Below are positions 24,664-33,859 of a stretch of 64,000 nucleotides of DNA, piece after piece (position 1 is the stretch's first letter; each line of letters starts with the position of its first letter). The notes below the pieces were generated by a model. That model worked only from the letters and a program-made list of their open reading frames with translations, did no database searches and was not told where the DNA came from. Source of the stretch: Gaiellaceae bacterium (GTDB lineage Bacteria; Actinomycetota; Thermoleophilia; Gaiellales; Gaiellaceae); NCBI GenBank assembly GCA_030446625.1, contig JAUJMY010000017.1, positions 1 through 64,000 of the forward strand, given 5' to 3'. The translations under genes were made by a program, and so were the position numbers.

Positions 24664-25376
24664 TCGCCCGCCGCGGGGCCCCCTCGCTCCTGGACAGCTT
24701 CAACTTCGCGTTCGAGGGGATCATCCACGTGCTCCGCACGCAGCGGAACATGCGCATCCACTTCTTCGTCGCCGCCGTCGTGCTGGTCGCGGCGCTCGCG
24801 ATGGGAGTGTCGCGCCTCGAGCTGATCGCGCTCCTGCTCTCGATCTCGTTCGTGCTGATCGCGGAGATGATCAACACCGCCGTCGAGGGCGCGGTCGACG
24901 TCTCGACGACCTCGTTCGACCCGAACGCGAAGCTCGCGAAGGACATCGCGGCGGGCGCCGTCCTGATCGCGACCGTGAACGCCGTCGCCGTCGGCTATCT
25001 CGTCTTCTCCGGGCAGGTGGCGACGAGCACGACGCGCGTGCTCGACCGGATCGCGAACGCTCCCGCGAAGCTGACCCTGATCGCGCTCGTCCTGACGACG
25101 CTCCTCGTCATCGCGACGAAGGCGCTCACGCAACGCGGCACGCCGCTCCGCGGCGGCCTTCCGTCGGGGCACGCGGCGATCGCGTTCGCGGGGTGGATGG
25201 CGGTGACGTTGCTCGTCGACGACGGCCGCTTCCTGATCTCGTCGGTGACGCTCATCCTCGCGCTCCTCGTCGCGCACACGCGCGTCGAGTCCGGCGTGCA
25301 CTCCGCGCTCGAGGTCTTCTACGGGTCGATCCTCGGCGCGCTGACGACGCTCGTCCTCTTCCAGGCGTTCCTGTGA
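24660..25376 (+). CDS. Diacylglycerol kinase-PAP2 phosphatase fusion
   Basis: The 238-residue membrane protein starts at GTG 24660 (GTGA overlap). Residues 10-120 match DgkA-type lipid kinases ([20 protein letters not shown], and [12 protein letters not shown] with the catalytic glutamates). Residues 140-235 match PAP2 phosphatases ([14 protein letters not shown] and [20 protein letters not shown]). One protein could thus both make and remove lipid phosphates such as undecaprenyl phosphate. Fusions of this type occur in the phoH-era region of several Gram-positive lineages. Confidence 0.85.
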   Translation: MIARRGAPSLLDSFNFAFEGIIHVLRTQRNMRIHFFVAAVVLVAALAMGVSRLELIALLLSISFVLIAEMINTAVEGAVDVSTTSFDPNAKLAKDIAAGAVLIATVNAVAVGYLVFSGQVATSTTRVLDRIANAPAKLTLIALVLTTLLVIATKALTQRGTPLRGGLPSGHAAIAFAGWMAVTLLVDDGRFLISSVTLILALLVAHTRVESGVHSALEVFYGSILGALTTLVLFQAFL

Positions 25377-25738
25377 GCGATCGGGAGCTGTACGAGCGCG
25401 CCGCCGCCGCCGCCGAGCGCGCGTACGCGCCGTACTCGAACTACCTCGTCGGCGCGGCGGTCCTCGCGCGCGACGGGACGGTCGTCGAGGGCGTCAACGT
25501 CGAGAACGCCGCCTACCCGCTCGGCGTGTGCGCGGAGGGGAATGCGCTCTCGAGCGCGGTCACGCGCGGCTACCGGCCCGGCGATCTCGAGGCGATCGCG
25601 ATCACGGCGTCGCCGTGCGGCGGCTGCCGGCAGTGGCTGCACGAGTTCAGGCTCGAGCGAGTGACCTACGCGCGCTCGGGCGGCGAGCTCGCGACCGTCG
25701 CGCCGCGCGACCTGCTCCCGGACACGTGGGACTTCTGA
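25373..25738 (+). CDS. cdd: Cytidine deaminase
   Basis: The 121-residue product starts at GTG 25373 (4-bp overlap). The active-site motif is NVENAAYPLGVCAEGNAL and the second zinc motif is PCGGCRQWL. It converts cytidine and deoxycytidine to uridine forms in pyrimidine salvage. The residue after CAE is Gly where Arg is common. The stop overlaps a CTG that may start era. Confidence 0.92.
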   Translation: MSDRELYERAAAAAERAYAPYSNYLVGAAVLARDGTVVEGVNVENAAYPLGVCAEGNALSSAVTRGYRPGDLEAIAITASPCGGCRQWLHEFRLERVTYARSGGELATVAPRDLLPDTWDF

Positions 25739-26564
25739 AGTCGGGCTTCGTCGCCGTCGCGGGGCGGCCGAACGTCGGCAAGTCGACGCTCGTGAACGCG
25801 CTCTGCGGCGGCAAGGTCGCCATCGTCTCGGACAAGCCGCACACGACACGGCGGCGCATCTTCGGGATCGCGAACGGCGACGACCACCAGCTCGTCCTCG
25901 TCGACCTGCCCGGCTTCCAGCGCCCCCGCGACACGCTCACGGAGCGCATGCAGAAGACCGTCGACGCCTCGTTCGAGGACATCGACGCCGTCCTGTTCGT
26001 CGGTTCATCGCGCGGCGCGTCTTCGGGCTCGGGCTCCCGGTCGTGATCTCGCTCAACAAGGTCGACCGCCTGAAGCCCGGCCACATCGCGAGCCAGATGC
26101 AGACCGCGGCGCGCCTCGGCGACTTCCACGCGCTGCACCCGGTCAGCGCGGTGACGAAGGAGGGGGTGGGCGAGCTGCGCGAGGAGCTCGTGGCGCTGCT
26201 GCCGCAGACCGACCAGCTCTTCTTCCCGCGCGACCAGCGCAGCGACCTGCGCGTCGAGGAGCAGGTCGCGGAGCTCGTACGCGAGAAGGCGCTCCAGCTG
26301 ACGCGCGAGGAGGTCCCGCACTCGATCTCGGCCGAGGTGGACGAGCTCGACGAGAGGGCGGCGCGCGTGTTCCTGCTCGTCGAGACCGAGTCGCAGAAGC
26401 AGATCCTCGTCGGCAAGCGCGGCGCGATGGTCAAGGAGATCGGGGTGCGCGCGCGCCCCGAGATCGAGGCCGTCCTCGGGCGGAAGATCTTCCTCGAGCT
26501 GGTCGTCAAGGTGCGGCCGAAGTGGCGCCGCGACGAGGCGCAGCTCGAGCGGCTCGGGCTCTGA
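25726..26564 (+). CDS. era: GTPase Era, frameshifted by an internal deletion
   Basis: The N-terminal G domain (VAVAGRPNVGKSTLVNALCG, KPHTTRRRI, VDLPGFQRPRDTLTERM) ends at DAVLFV near base 25998. The rest, from RFIARRVFGLGLPVVISLNK through the KH domain (ILVGKRGAMVKEIGVRAR), is in another frame to 26564. Era proteins have about 11 residues between these points, here missing, so about 34 bases were lost. Era is normally essential for 30S assembly, which makes a sequence or assembly error a serious alternative. The start is either GTG 25726 (MGLLKSGFVAV) or CTG 25735 overlapping the cdd stop. Confidence 0.85.
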
Positions 26565-26580
26565 GGAGCCCCGCGCGCGC

Positions 26581-27390
26581 TCAGCGGCCGGCGCGGGAGT
26601 CGGTCCGGGGTCGCGGCAGGTAGTACCGCTTCAGCCAGCGGCTCAGACCGTCCAACCCGGGGAAGAGCACGCGCTCCGTGATGTTCGCCTGGTCGAGCTT
26701 GTCGCGCACCTCCCACTTCAGCTCGGCCGGGATGACGAGTCGGCGCGCCGGCACCTCGTGGCGCGCGAGCCACTCGTCCAGCGACGCGGCCGGGGCCGAC
26801 ATCAGCGAGAAGAGCGCGTACTGGTTGACGATGCGGTCGTCGAGCGACGGCGGCTCGAGGAAGACGGTGAACTCGGCGCCGGCGAGCTCGCGGAGCGAGC
26901 CGAAGTCCGCCGCGACGCGGTCGAGCATCTCCGCGGTGAAGACGTTCGCGCCCTCGGCCTCGAGCGCCTCGCGCAGCGCCGGGGGCGCCAGTTCGTGCGC
27001 GCGCACGTAGTCGATGCAGAACACGACTCCCTCGCGGTCGTAGGCCTCCACGTCCGCCGTCGCGAAGTGGAGCGCGACGTACGGCGAGTACGTCCAGTCG
27101 AGCAGGCGCGTCGGCAGCCCGTGGTGCTGTGCGAGCGCGAGCCAGTTCCAGGTCGAGTCGAAGGGGACGCCGCCGCCCGGTGCGTACTTGCGGAAGTTGC
27201 GCAGGAGGTAGCCCTCGAGCGTCGGCGCGTCGCCGCCGAGGCGGACGAGGCTCGTGCGGAGGTCGTCGGCCGCGTTGCCGCGGCCCCGGAACGCAAAGTT
27301 CGAACGGAAGCGACCGAGCTCCGGCTGCCACGCGTCCGCGAAGAGCTGTTCGTCGAGGTCGCTCCAGCTGCTGACGCGCTGCTCCTCCAC
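26581..27390 (-). CDS. FRG domain-containing protein
   Basis: The 269-residue product starts at GTG 27390. It carries the FRG signature FAFRGRGN near residue 35 and the conserved LALAQHHGLPTRLLDWTYSP plus YVALHFA. The biochemical role of FRG domains is not settled; they appear in phage-related and defence-linked proteins. Both neighbours upstream are convergent; it follows a zinc metallopeptidase gene on the same strand with 7 bp between them, so the two are probably cotranscribed. Confidence 0.85.
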   Translation of the reverse strand: MEEQRVSSWSDLDEQLFADAWQPELGRFRSNFAFRGRGNAADDLRTSLVRLGGDAPTLEGYLLRNFRKYAPGGGVPFDSTWNWLALAQHHGLPTRLLDWTYSPYVALHFATADVEAYDREGVVFCIDYVRAHELAPPALREALEAEGANVFTAEMLDRVAADFGSLRELAGAEFTVFLEPPSLDDRIVNQYALFSLMSAPAASLDEWLARHEVPARRLVIPAELKWEVRDKLDQANITERVLFPGLDGLSRWLKRYYLPRPRTDSRAGR

Positions 27391-27397
27391 GGGCGGC

Positions 27398-28267
27398 TCA
27401 GACGTCGCCGGAGAACGTGTTGCACGCGTTCGGGTCGCCGCGATCGAAGCCGCGCCGGAACCAGCGCATGCGCTGCTCGGAGGTGCCGTGCGTGAAGCTC
27501 TCGGGGTCGACGCGGCCGCGCGCCGCCTCCTGGATCCGGTCGTCGCCGATCGCCGACGCCGCGTCGAGCCCCTCCTCGAGGTCGCCCTCCTCGAGCAGGT
27601 CCTTGCGGTACGCGGAGTGGCCCCAGACGCCGGCGAAGCAGTCCGCCTGGAGCTCGAGGCGGACGGAGAGCTCGTTCGCCTCGTCCGGGTGCTCCTGCTG
27701 CCCGCGGCTCACGTCGTCCATGATCCCGAGCAGGTTCTGGACGTGGTGCGCGAACTCGTGCGCGATCACGTACGCCTGGGCGAAGTCGCCAGGAGCGCCG
27801 AACCGCTGCGAGAGCTCGTCGAAGAAGCCGAGGTCGAGATAGATCCTCCGGTCGCGCGGGCAGTAGAACGGCCCCGTCGCGGACGACGCCTGGCCGCAGC
27901 CGGAGACGACCGCGCGGCTGAAGATCACCGTCTTCGTCGGCTCGTAGCGCTGGTTCGCGCCCGCGAAGAGGCGCGTCCACGTGTCCTGCACGTCGTCGGT
28001 GACGAAGGCGACGAACTGCTTCGTCCGCAGGTCGGGGTCGCGCTCGGCCGGAATGCCCTGACCCGCGCCAGGCGCGGGGCTCGCCGGGAACGGCTGCAGC
28101 CCCGGGTCGACCGACACGCCCCCGCCGCCGAGAACCGAGATCAGGAGGTACGCGACGAGCCCGACGAGGCCGAGCCCGCCGCCGCCGACGCCGAGCGGCA
28201 GCCCGATGCCGCGGCCGCCGCGCCGGTCCTCGATCTGTCCCATGCCGCGTCCCGGCCGCCACCTCAT
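27398..28267 (-). CDS. Membrane-anchored neutral zinc metallopeptidase (YpfJ family)
   Basis: The 289-residue product starts at ATG 28267; ATG 28243 is an alternative. A hydrophobic segment at residues 24-46 (GGGGLGLVGLVAYLLISVLG) anchors it, with the catalytic domain outside. GPFYCPRDRRIYLDLGFF and the zinc motif AYVIAHEFAHHVQN are diagnostic, followed by ELQADCFAGVWGHS. Substrate is unknown. It shares the strand with the FRG gene downstream and is divergent from deoC. Confidence 0.9.
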   Translation of the reverse strand: MRWRPGRGMGQIEDRRGGRGIGLPLGVGGGGLGLVGLVAYLLISVLGGGGVSVDPGLQPFPASPAPGAGQGIPAERDPDLRTKQFVAFVTDDVQDTWTRLFAGANQRYEPTKTVIFSRAVVSGCGQASSATGPFYCPRDRRIYLDLGFFDELSQRFGAPGDFAQAYVIAHEFAHHVQNLLGIMDDVSRGQQEHPDEANELSVRLELQADCFAGVWGHSAYRKDLLEEGDLEEGLDAASAIGDDRIQEAARGRVDPESFTHGTSEQRMRWFRRGFDRGDPNACNTFSGDV

Positions 28268-28298
28268 GCGCCGCGCGGTTCCCGCACGGCCACCGGGC

Positions 28299-28304
28299 TA
28301 CACT
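28299..28304 (+). promoter_or_regulatory. -10 element of deoC (leaderless arrangement)
   Basis: TACACT ends exactly 6 nt before the deoC ATG at 28311, so the transcript should start at the ATG. Confidence 0.6.
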
Positions 28305-28310
28305 CACCCG

Positions 28311-29249
28311 ATGGCGCACGCGCCGGCCCTTCCGCGCGGGTTCGAGCTTCCCCTCGAGCCGCGCCTGCCGCGCATCGGGTCGGTGGACGAGGTCGCGCTC
28401 GAGGAGCGCGCGGCGACGCTCGCGAAGCGCTCGATCAAGAAGGACTCGAAGCTATGGGCGCTCGAGCTCGCGGTGCGGATGATGGATCTGACGACGCTGG
28501 AGGGAGCCGACACGCCCGGCAAGGTCGCCGCGCTCTGCTCCAAGGCCGTGCGGCCGGATCCAGCCGACCGCACCGTTCCGTCGGTCGCCGCCGTCTGCGT
28601 GTACCCGAACCTCGTCTCCGCCGCACGCGAGCGCCTCGGCGAGAGCGGCGTCAAGGTCGCGTCGGTCGCGACCGCGTTCCCGTCGGGCCAGTCCCCGCTC
28701 GAGGTGAAGCTCGCCGACGTTCGCGCGGCGGTCGAGCTCGGCGCGGACGAGGTCGACATGGTGATCGACCGCGGCGCATTCCTGTCGGGTCGCTACGCGA
28801 AGGTCTACGACGAGATCGTGCGCGTGAAGGAGGCGTGCGGCAGGGCGCACCTGAAGGTGATCCTCGAGACGGGCGAGCTGGGGACGTACGACAACGTGCG
28901 CCGCGCCTCGCTGCTCGCGATGGCGGCGGGCGCCGACTTCATCAAGACGTCCACGGGGAAGGTGCAGCCGGCGGCGACGCTTCCGGTGACGCTCGTCATG
29001 CTCGAGGCGATCCGCGACGTCCACGAGGAGACGGGACGTCAGGTCGGAATGAAGCCGGCAGGTGGGATCCGCACCGCGAAGCAGGCGATCCAGTACCTCG
29101 TCGTCCTCCACGAGACGCTCGGCGCCGACTGGCTCACGCCGGACCTGTTCCGCTTCGGCGCGTCGTCGCTCCTCAACGACGTCCTGATGCAGATTCGCAA
29201 GCAGAAGACCGGGGCGTACCAGAGTCCGGACTACTTCACCCTTGATTAG
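28311..29249 (+). CDS. deoC: Deoxyribose-phosphate aldolase
   Basis: The 312-residue product cleaves 2-deoxyribose-5-phosphate to acetaldehyde and glyceraldehyde-3-phosphate. AVCVYPNLVSAARERLG, VKVASVATAFPSGQSP, EVDMVIDRGAFLSG and DFIKTSTGK (Schiff-base lysine) are the family motifs. The long N-terminus and the C-terminal end GAYQSPDYFTLD are typical of the larger actinobacterial form. An aldehyde dehydrogenase follows and can oxidise the acetaldehyde. Its last 14 codons recur downstream at 29313-29351. Confidence 0.94.
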   Translation: MAHAPALPRGFELPLEPRLPRIGSVDEVALEERAATLAKRSIKKDSKLWALELAVRMMDLTTLEGADTPGKVAALCSKAVRPDPADRTVPSVAAVCVYPNLVSAARERLGESGVKVASVATAFPSGQSPLEVKLADVRAAVELGADEVDMVIDRGAFLSGRYAKVYDEIVRVKEACGRAHLKVILETGELGTYDNVRRASLLAMAAGADFIKTSTGKVQPAATLPVTLVMLEAIRDVHEETGRQVGMKPAGGIRTAKQAIQYLVVLHETLGADWLTPDLFRFGASSLLNDVLMQIRKQKTGAYQSPDYFTLD

Positions 29250-29344
29250 ATCGCATGCAAAGAAGGAGGGGGCTCATGGGGGAACCATGGGTTCCCCCAT
29301 GCCGAGAAGACTCGGGGCGTACCAGAGCCCCGACTACTTCACCC

Positions 29345-29354
<10 letters not shown>
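29210..29354 (+). repeat. Duplicated deoC 3' end flanking a hairpin
   Basis: The last 43 bp around the deoC stop (29210-29252) recur at 29313-29354 with only a few differences, most of them synonymous. Both copies encode GAYQSPDYFTLD plus a stop. Between them a perfect hairpin lies at 29276-29300 (ATGGGGGAACC, loop ATG, GGTTCCCCCAT). The pattern resembles the scar of an integrative element that carried its own copy of the gene end. Confidence 0.8.
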
Positions 29355-30843
<1,489 letters not shown>

Positions 30844-30847
<4 letters not shown>

Positions 30848-31335
30848 GCACGCGCGTCTCCGTCGGTGCGCTCGCAGCGTTGGGTGTTCTCGCTGCCATC
30901 CACACCTACGGCGGTCCACCCGCGCATGCCGCCGATGCCGCCGCCGGATGCCGCGTCTCGAGCCCGACGCTCCGACCGGTGAGCGACCGGCCGTCGTTCA
31001 ACTTCGGCAATCGCGCGATTGCAGTCGCCCTGCCTCGCGATGCGACGTTCGTGGCTGTGCCCGAAGGTGAGGCGGGACGGTCGTGGACGCAGCGCGACGG
31101 CAAGATCCGCACGAAGGTCGGCTGGTGGCGCGCTCGCGGCGCGCTTCGCGTCAGTGGGCGGCGCCTCGACGGGCGCGCGCCCTCGCTCCGCGCCGACGTC
31201 GGCCCCGTGAGCTGGACCTCGAGCGGAAGTTTCATCCCCAGCCTCCTCTACTTCCCGACGACCGGCTGCTGGAAGATCACGGCTACCGCCGGCGGCGAGC
31301 GTCTCGACGCCGTCGTCCGCGTCGTAAAGCGATGA
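30844..31335 (+). CDS. Hypothetical secreted protein
   Basis: The 163-residue product starts at ATG 30844 (ATGA overlap). Residues 1-30 are a signal peptide ending PPAHAADAAA. The mature part is beta-rich with two cysteines (GCRVSS and TTGCWKITATAGG), which suggests a small immunoglobulin-like fold with a disulfide. It sits between two aldehyde dehydrogenase-like genes with 4-bp overlaps on both sides, yet nothing suggests a role in that pathway. The function is unknown. Confidence 0.75.
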
Positions 31336-32129
31336 CGCGCCTCCCGATCCGGAAGACGTACAAGCTGTTCCTCGGCGGAGCGTTCCCGCGCTCCGAGTCG
31401 GGGCGCACTTACGAGGCGCAGGGCCAGAACGTCGCCCGCGCCTCGCGGAAGGACGTGCGCGACGCGGTCCGCGCGGCGCGGTCGGCGCAGCCGAAGTGGG
31501 CGGGGATGACCGCGTACAACCGCGGCCAGGTGCTCTACCGCGTCGCGGAGATGATGGAGGCTCGCAGCGCGGACCTCGCGGCGCTCGCGAGCGGTCGCGA
31601 CGAGGTCGAGCGCGCGATCGACCGGATGCTCTGGTACGCCGGGTGGGCGGACAAGCTGGCGCAGGTGATCGGGACCGCGAACCCCGTCGCGGGCCCGTAC
31701 TTCAACTTCACCGTGCCCGAGCCGACCGGCGTCGTCGCGATCGTCGCGAGCGACGAGCCGCCTCTGGACGCGCTCGTGGCGCGCCTCGCGCCGGTGCTCG
31801 TGGGCGGCAACGCGACGGTGGTGCTCGCATCGGAGCGGCGGCCGCTTCCGGCGATCGAGCTCGCGGAGGCGCTCGCGACCTCCGACGTGCCGGGCGGGGT
31901 CGTGAACATCCTCACCGGCCTCCGCGAGGCGCTGGCGCCGGTGCTCGCGGCGCACATGGACGTGAACGCGATCGACGTCGGCGGCGCCGACGGCGTCGCA
32001 CCCGAGCTCGAGCGGCTCGCGGCCGAGAACGTGAAGCGCGTCGTGCGGAGCAGCGGCGACGACCAGAGCCCGTGGGAGATCGCGGCTTTTCTCGAGCTGA
32101 AGACGGTCTGGCACCCCATCGGGCGCTAG
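31332..32129 (+). CDS. Half-length aldehyde dehydrogenase-like protein without the catalytic domain
   Basis: The 265-residue product starts at ATG 31332 (ATGA overlap). It aligns with the N-terminal, coenzyme-binding half of ALDH (YKLFLGGAFPRSESGRTYEA, MLWYAGWADKLAQV, FNFTVPEPTGVVAIVASDEP) and ends near residue 265 without the catalytic Cys segment. The usual PWNFP motif is replaced by ASDEPP. The frame is intact and the gene is tightly coupled, so it is probably a stable paralogue acting as partner or scaffold of the full ALDH, not decay. This role is inference. Confidence 0.8.
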   Translation: MTRLPIRKTYKLFLGGAFPRSESGRTYEAQGQNVARASRKDVRDAVRAARSAQPKWAGMTAYNRGQVLYRVAEMMEARSADLAALASGRDEVERAIDRMLWYAGWADKLAQVIGTANPVAGPYFNFTVPEPTGVVAIVASDEPPLDALVARLAPVLVGGNATVVLASERRPLPAIELAEALATSDVPGGVVNILTGLREALAPVLAAHMDVNAIDVGGADGVAPELERLAAENVKRVVRSSGDDQSPWEIAAFLELKTVWHPIGR

Positions 32130-32136
32130 CGCGTCC

Positions 32137-33003
32137 TTGCGCGTCGAGATCCTGGGCTCGGGCGGGGCGGTCACGACGCCGCGCCCGGGATGCGCGTGCG
32201 CCGTCTGCGCGCAGGCCCGGGAGCGGGGCGTCCCGTACAGCCGCACCGGGCCGAGCCTCTTCGTGCACGGCCCCGACGTGCTGTTCGACACTCCGGAGGA
32301 GATCAAGGAGCAGCTGAACCGCTCGCGGATCACGCAGATCTCCGCGTGCTTCTACTCGCACTGGCACCCGGACCACGTCATGGGGCGCCGGGTCTGGGAG
32401 ACCCGGAACCTCGACTTCCGCGGCTGGCCGCCCCAGCAGAAGCGGACGTCGCGCACGCCGATCTACCTCCCGCAGCAGGTCGGCTCCGACTTCAGGACGT
32501 GGCTCGCATCGTGGGACCACCTCTCCTTCCTCGAGCAGCACGGCGCCGTCGAGCTGATCGAGCTCGGGGACGGCGACGAGGTTGCGCTGGGCGCGACGCG
32601 GATCCGGCCCTTCCGGCTCGCGGAGAACTACGTGTACGCGTTCCTGGTCGAGGACGAAGGGAAGCGCGTGCTCGTCGCGATGGACGAGCTCAACGGCTGG
32701 AAGCCCCCGCCCGACCTCGGCCGTCTCGACCTCGCCGTGCTGCCGATCGGGCTCTTCGAGCATCACCCGCTGACGGGTGAGCGCCTCATCCACGAGGAGC
32801 ATCCGATGCTGCGACTCGAGGCGACGTTCGCGGAGACGCTCGACATCGTGCGCGGGCTCGACGCGCGCCGGATCGTGCTCTCGCACGTCGAGGAGATCGA
32901 CAGGCTCGGCCACGACGAGCTGCTCGAGGTGGCGCGCTCGCTCCGCCGCGACGAGGGCCTCGCCGTCGAGATCGCCTACGACACGATGCTCATCGATGTC
33001 TGA
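32137..33003 (+). CDS. Metallo-beta-lactamase fold hydrolase (PhnP-like)
   Basis: The 288-residue product starts at TTG 32137. The N-terminus ILGSGGAVTTPRPGCACAVC with its Cys cluster and the metal motif HWHPDH resemble PhnP and related phosphodiesterases. LVAMDELNGW and ARRIVLSHVEEIDRLGHDEL carry later metal ligands. Substrate is unknown. The gene overlaps the following hydrolase gene by 8 bp. Confidence 0.85.
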   Translation: MRVEILGSGGAVTTPRPGCACAVCAQARERGVPYSRTGPSLFVHGPDVLFDTPEEIKEQLNRSRITQISACFYSHWHPDHVMGRRVWETRNLDFRGWPPQQKRTSRTPIYLPQQVGSDFRTWLASWDHLSFLEQHGAVELIELGDGDEVALGATRIRPFRLAENYVYAFLVEDEGKRVLVAMDELNGWKPPPDLGRLDLAVLPIGLFEHHPLTGERLIHEEHPMLRLEATFAETLDIVRGLDARRIVLSHVEEIDRLGHDELLEVARSLRRDEGLAVEIAYDTMLIDV

Positions 33004-33859
33004 GCGCCGCTCGACACTGGACGTCGGGGGCACGCCGCTCGTCGTCCGGGAGTGGGGCGCCGCGAGCGCGCGGCCGCTCGTCTCCTGGCCCGCGCTCAAC
33101 ATGCACGCGCACGCGCAGCTCGACGAGGCCGGCCCCGTCTGGGCGGCTCAGCACGGTCTGCGCGCGGTCGCGCCGTCGCCGCCGGGCTGGGAGACGCCCG
33201 CGCTCGCTCCCGACGACTACCGCCCACGCGCGCTCGCGCGGCAGATCGTCGGCCTCCTGGATGCACTGGAGCTCGAGCGCGTGGCGTTCGTCGGCTGTTC
33301 GTGGGGCGCCTCGATCGGCTGCCACCTCGCGACGCTGGCGCCGTCGCGCCTGAATGCGCTCGTCCTGCTCGAGGCCGGCTACACCGACTTCCAGGATCAA
33401 CCAGGGTTCCGGGAGAGGACGGTGGAGGAGCTGTCGGCGGAGCTCCGCGCCGAGCGGGCGCGTTTCGCTTGGCCCGCCTACCTGGACGCGCAGCGAACGC
33501 GTGCGCGCGCGTGGCGTCCGGCGCTCGAGCTCCGCGTCCGCGCCGGCGTCCACGCGGTCGACGGCGCGCTTGTCCCGCGCGTCGCGCCCGAGGTCGTCGC
33601 GGCGGCCGCTCGCGGGGTCGCCGTCGAGCGGCCGAGCGAGACGCTGGCGGACCTGAACGCGCTCGACGTCCCCATCCTGCTGCTGACCGCGGGCGACACG
33701 CTCGCGAACGACTGGGCGCAGCGCGCTCTCGCCCGTTTTCGCGCTGCCGTCCCTCGCGCCGACGTCGAAGAGATCCGCGACTCCGGGCACGACCTCCTCG
33801 CCGACGCGCTCGAAGAGACGACCCGGCGCGTCGCCGAGTGGCTCGGAGCTCGCCGCTAG
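32996..33859 (+). CDS. Alpha/beta hydrolase
   Basis: The 287-residue product starts at ATG 32996. The nucleophile elbow is VAFVGCSWGASIGCHLA, the acidic residue lies after VPILLLTAGD, and the catalytic His is in DSGHDLLAD. Oxyanion-loop and cap regions fit a small esterase or dehalogenase-like hydrolase. No substrate can be deduced. It ends 4 bp inside the convergent BNR-repeat gene. Confidence 0.88.
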   Translation: MSERRSTLDVGGTPLVVREWGAASARPLVSWPALNMHAHAQLDEAGPVWAAQHGLRAVAPSPPGWETPALAPDDYRPRALARQIVGLLDALELERVAFVGCSWGASIGCHLATLAPSRLNALVLLEAGYTDFQDQPGFRERTVEELSAELRAERARFAWPAYLDAQRTRARAWRPALELRVRAGVHAVDGALVPRVAPEVVAAAARGVAVERPSETLADLNALDVPILLLTAGDTLANDWAQRALARFRAAVPRADVEEIRDSGHDLLADALEETTRRVAEWLGARR

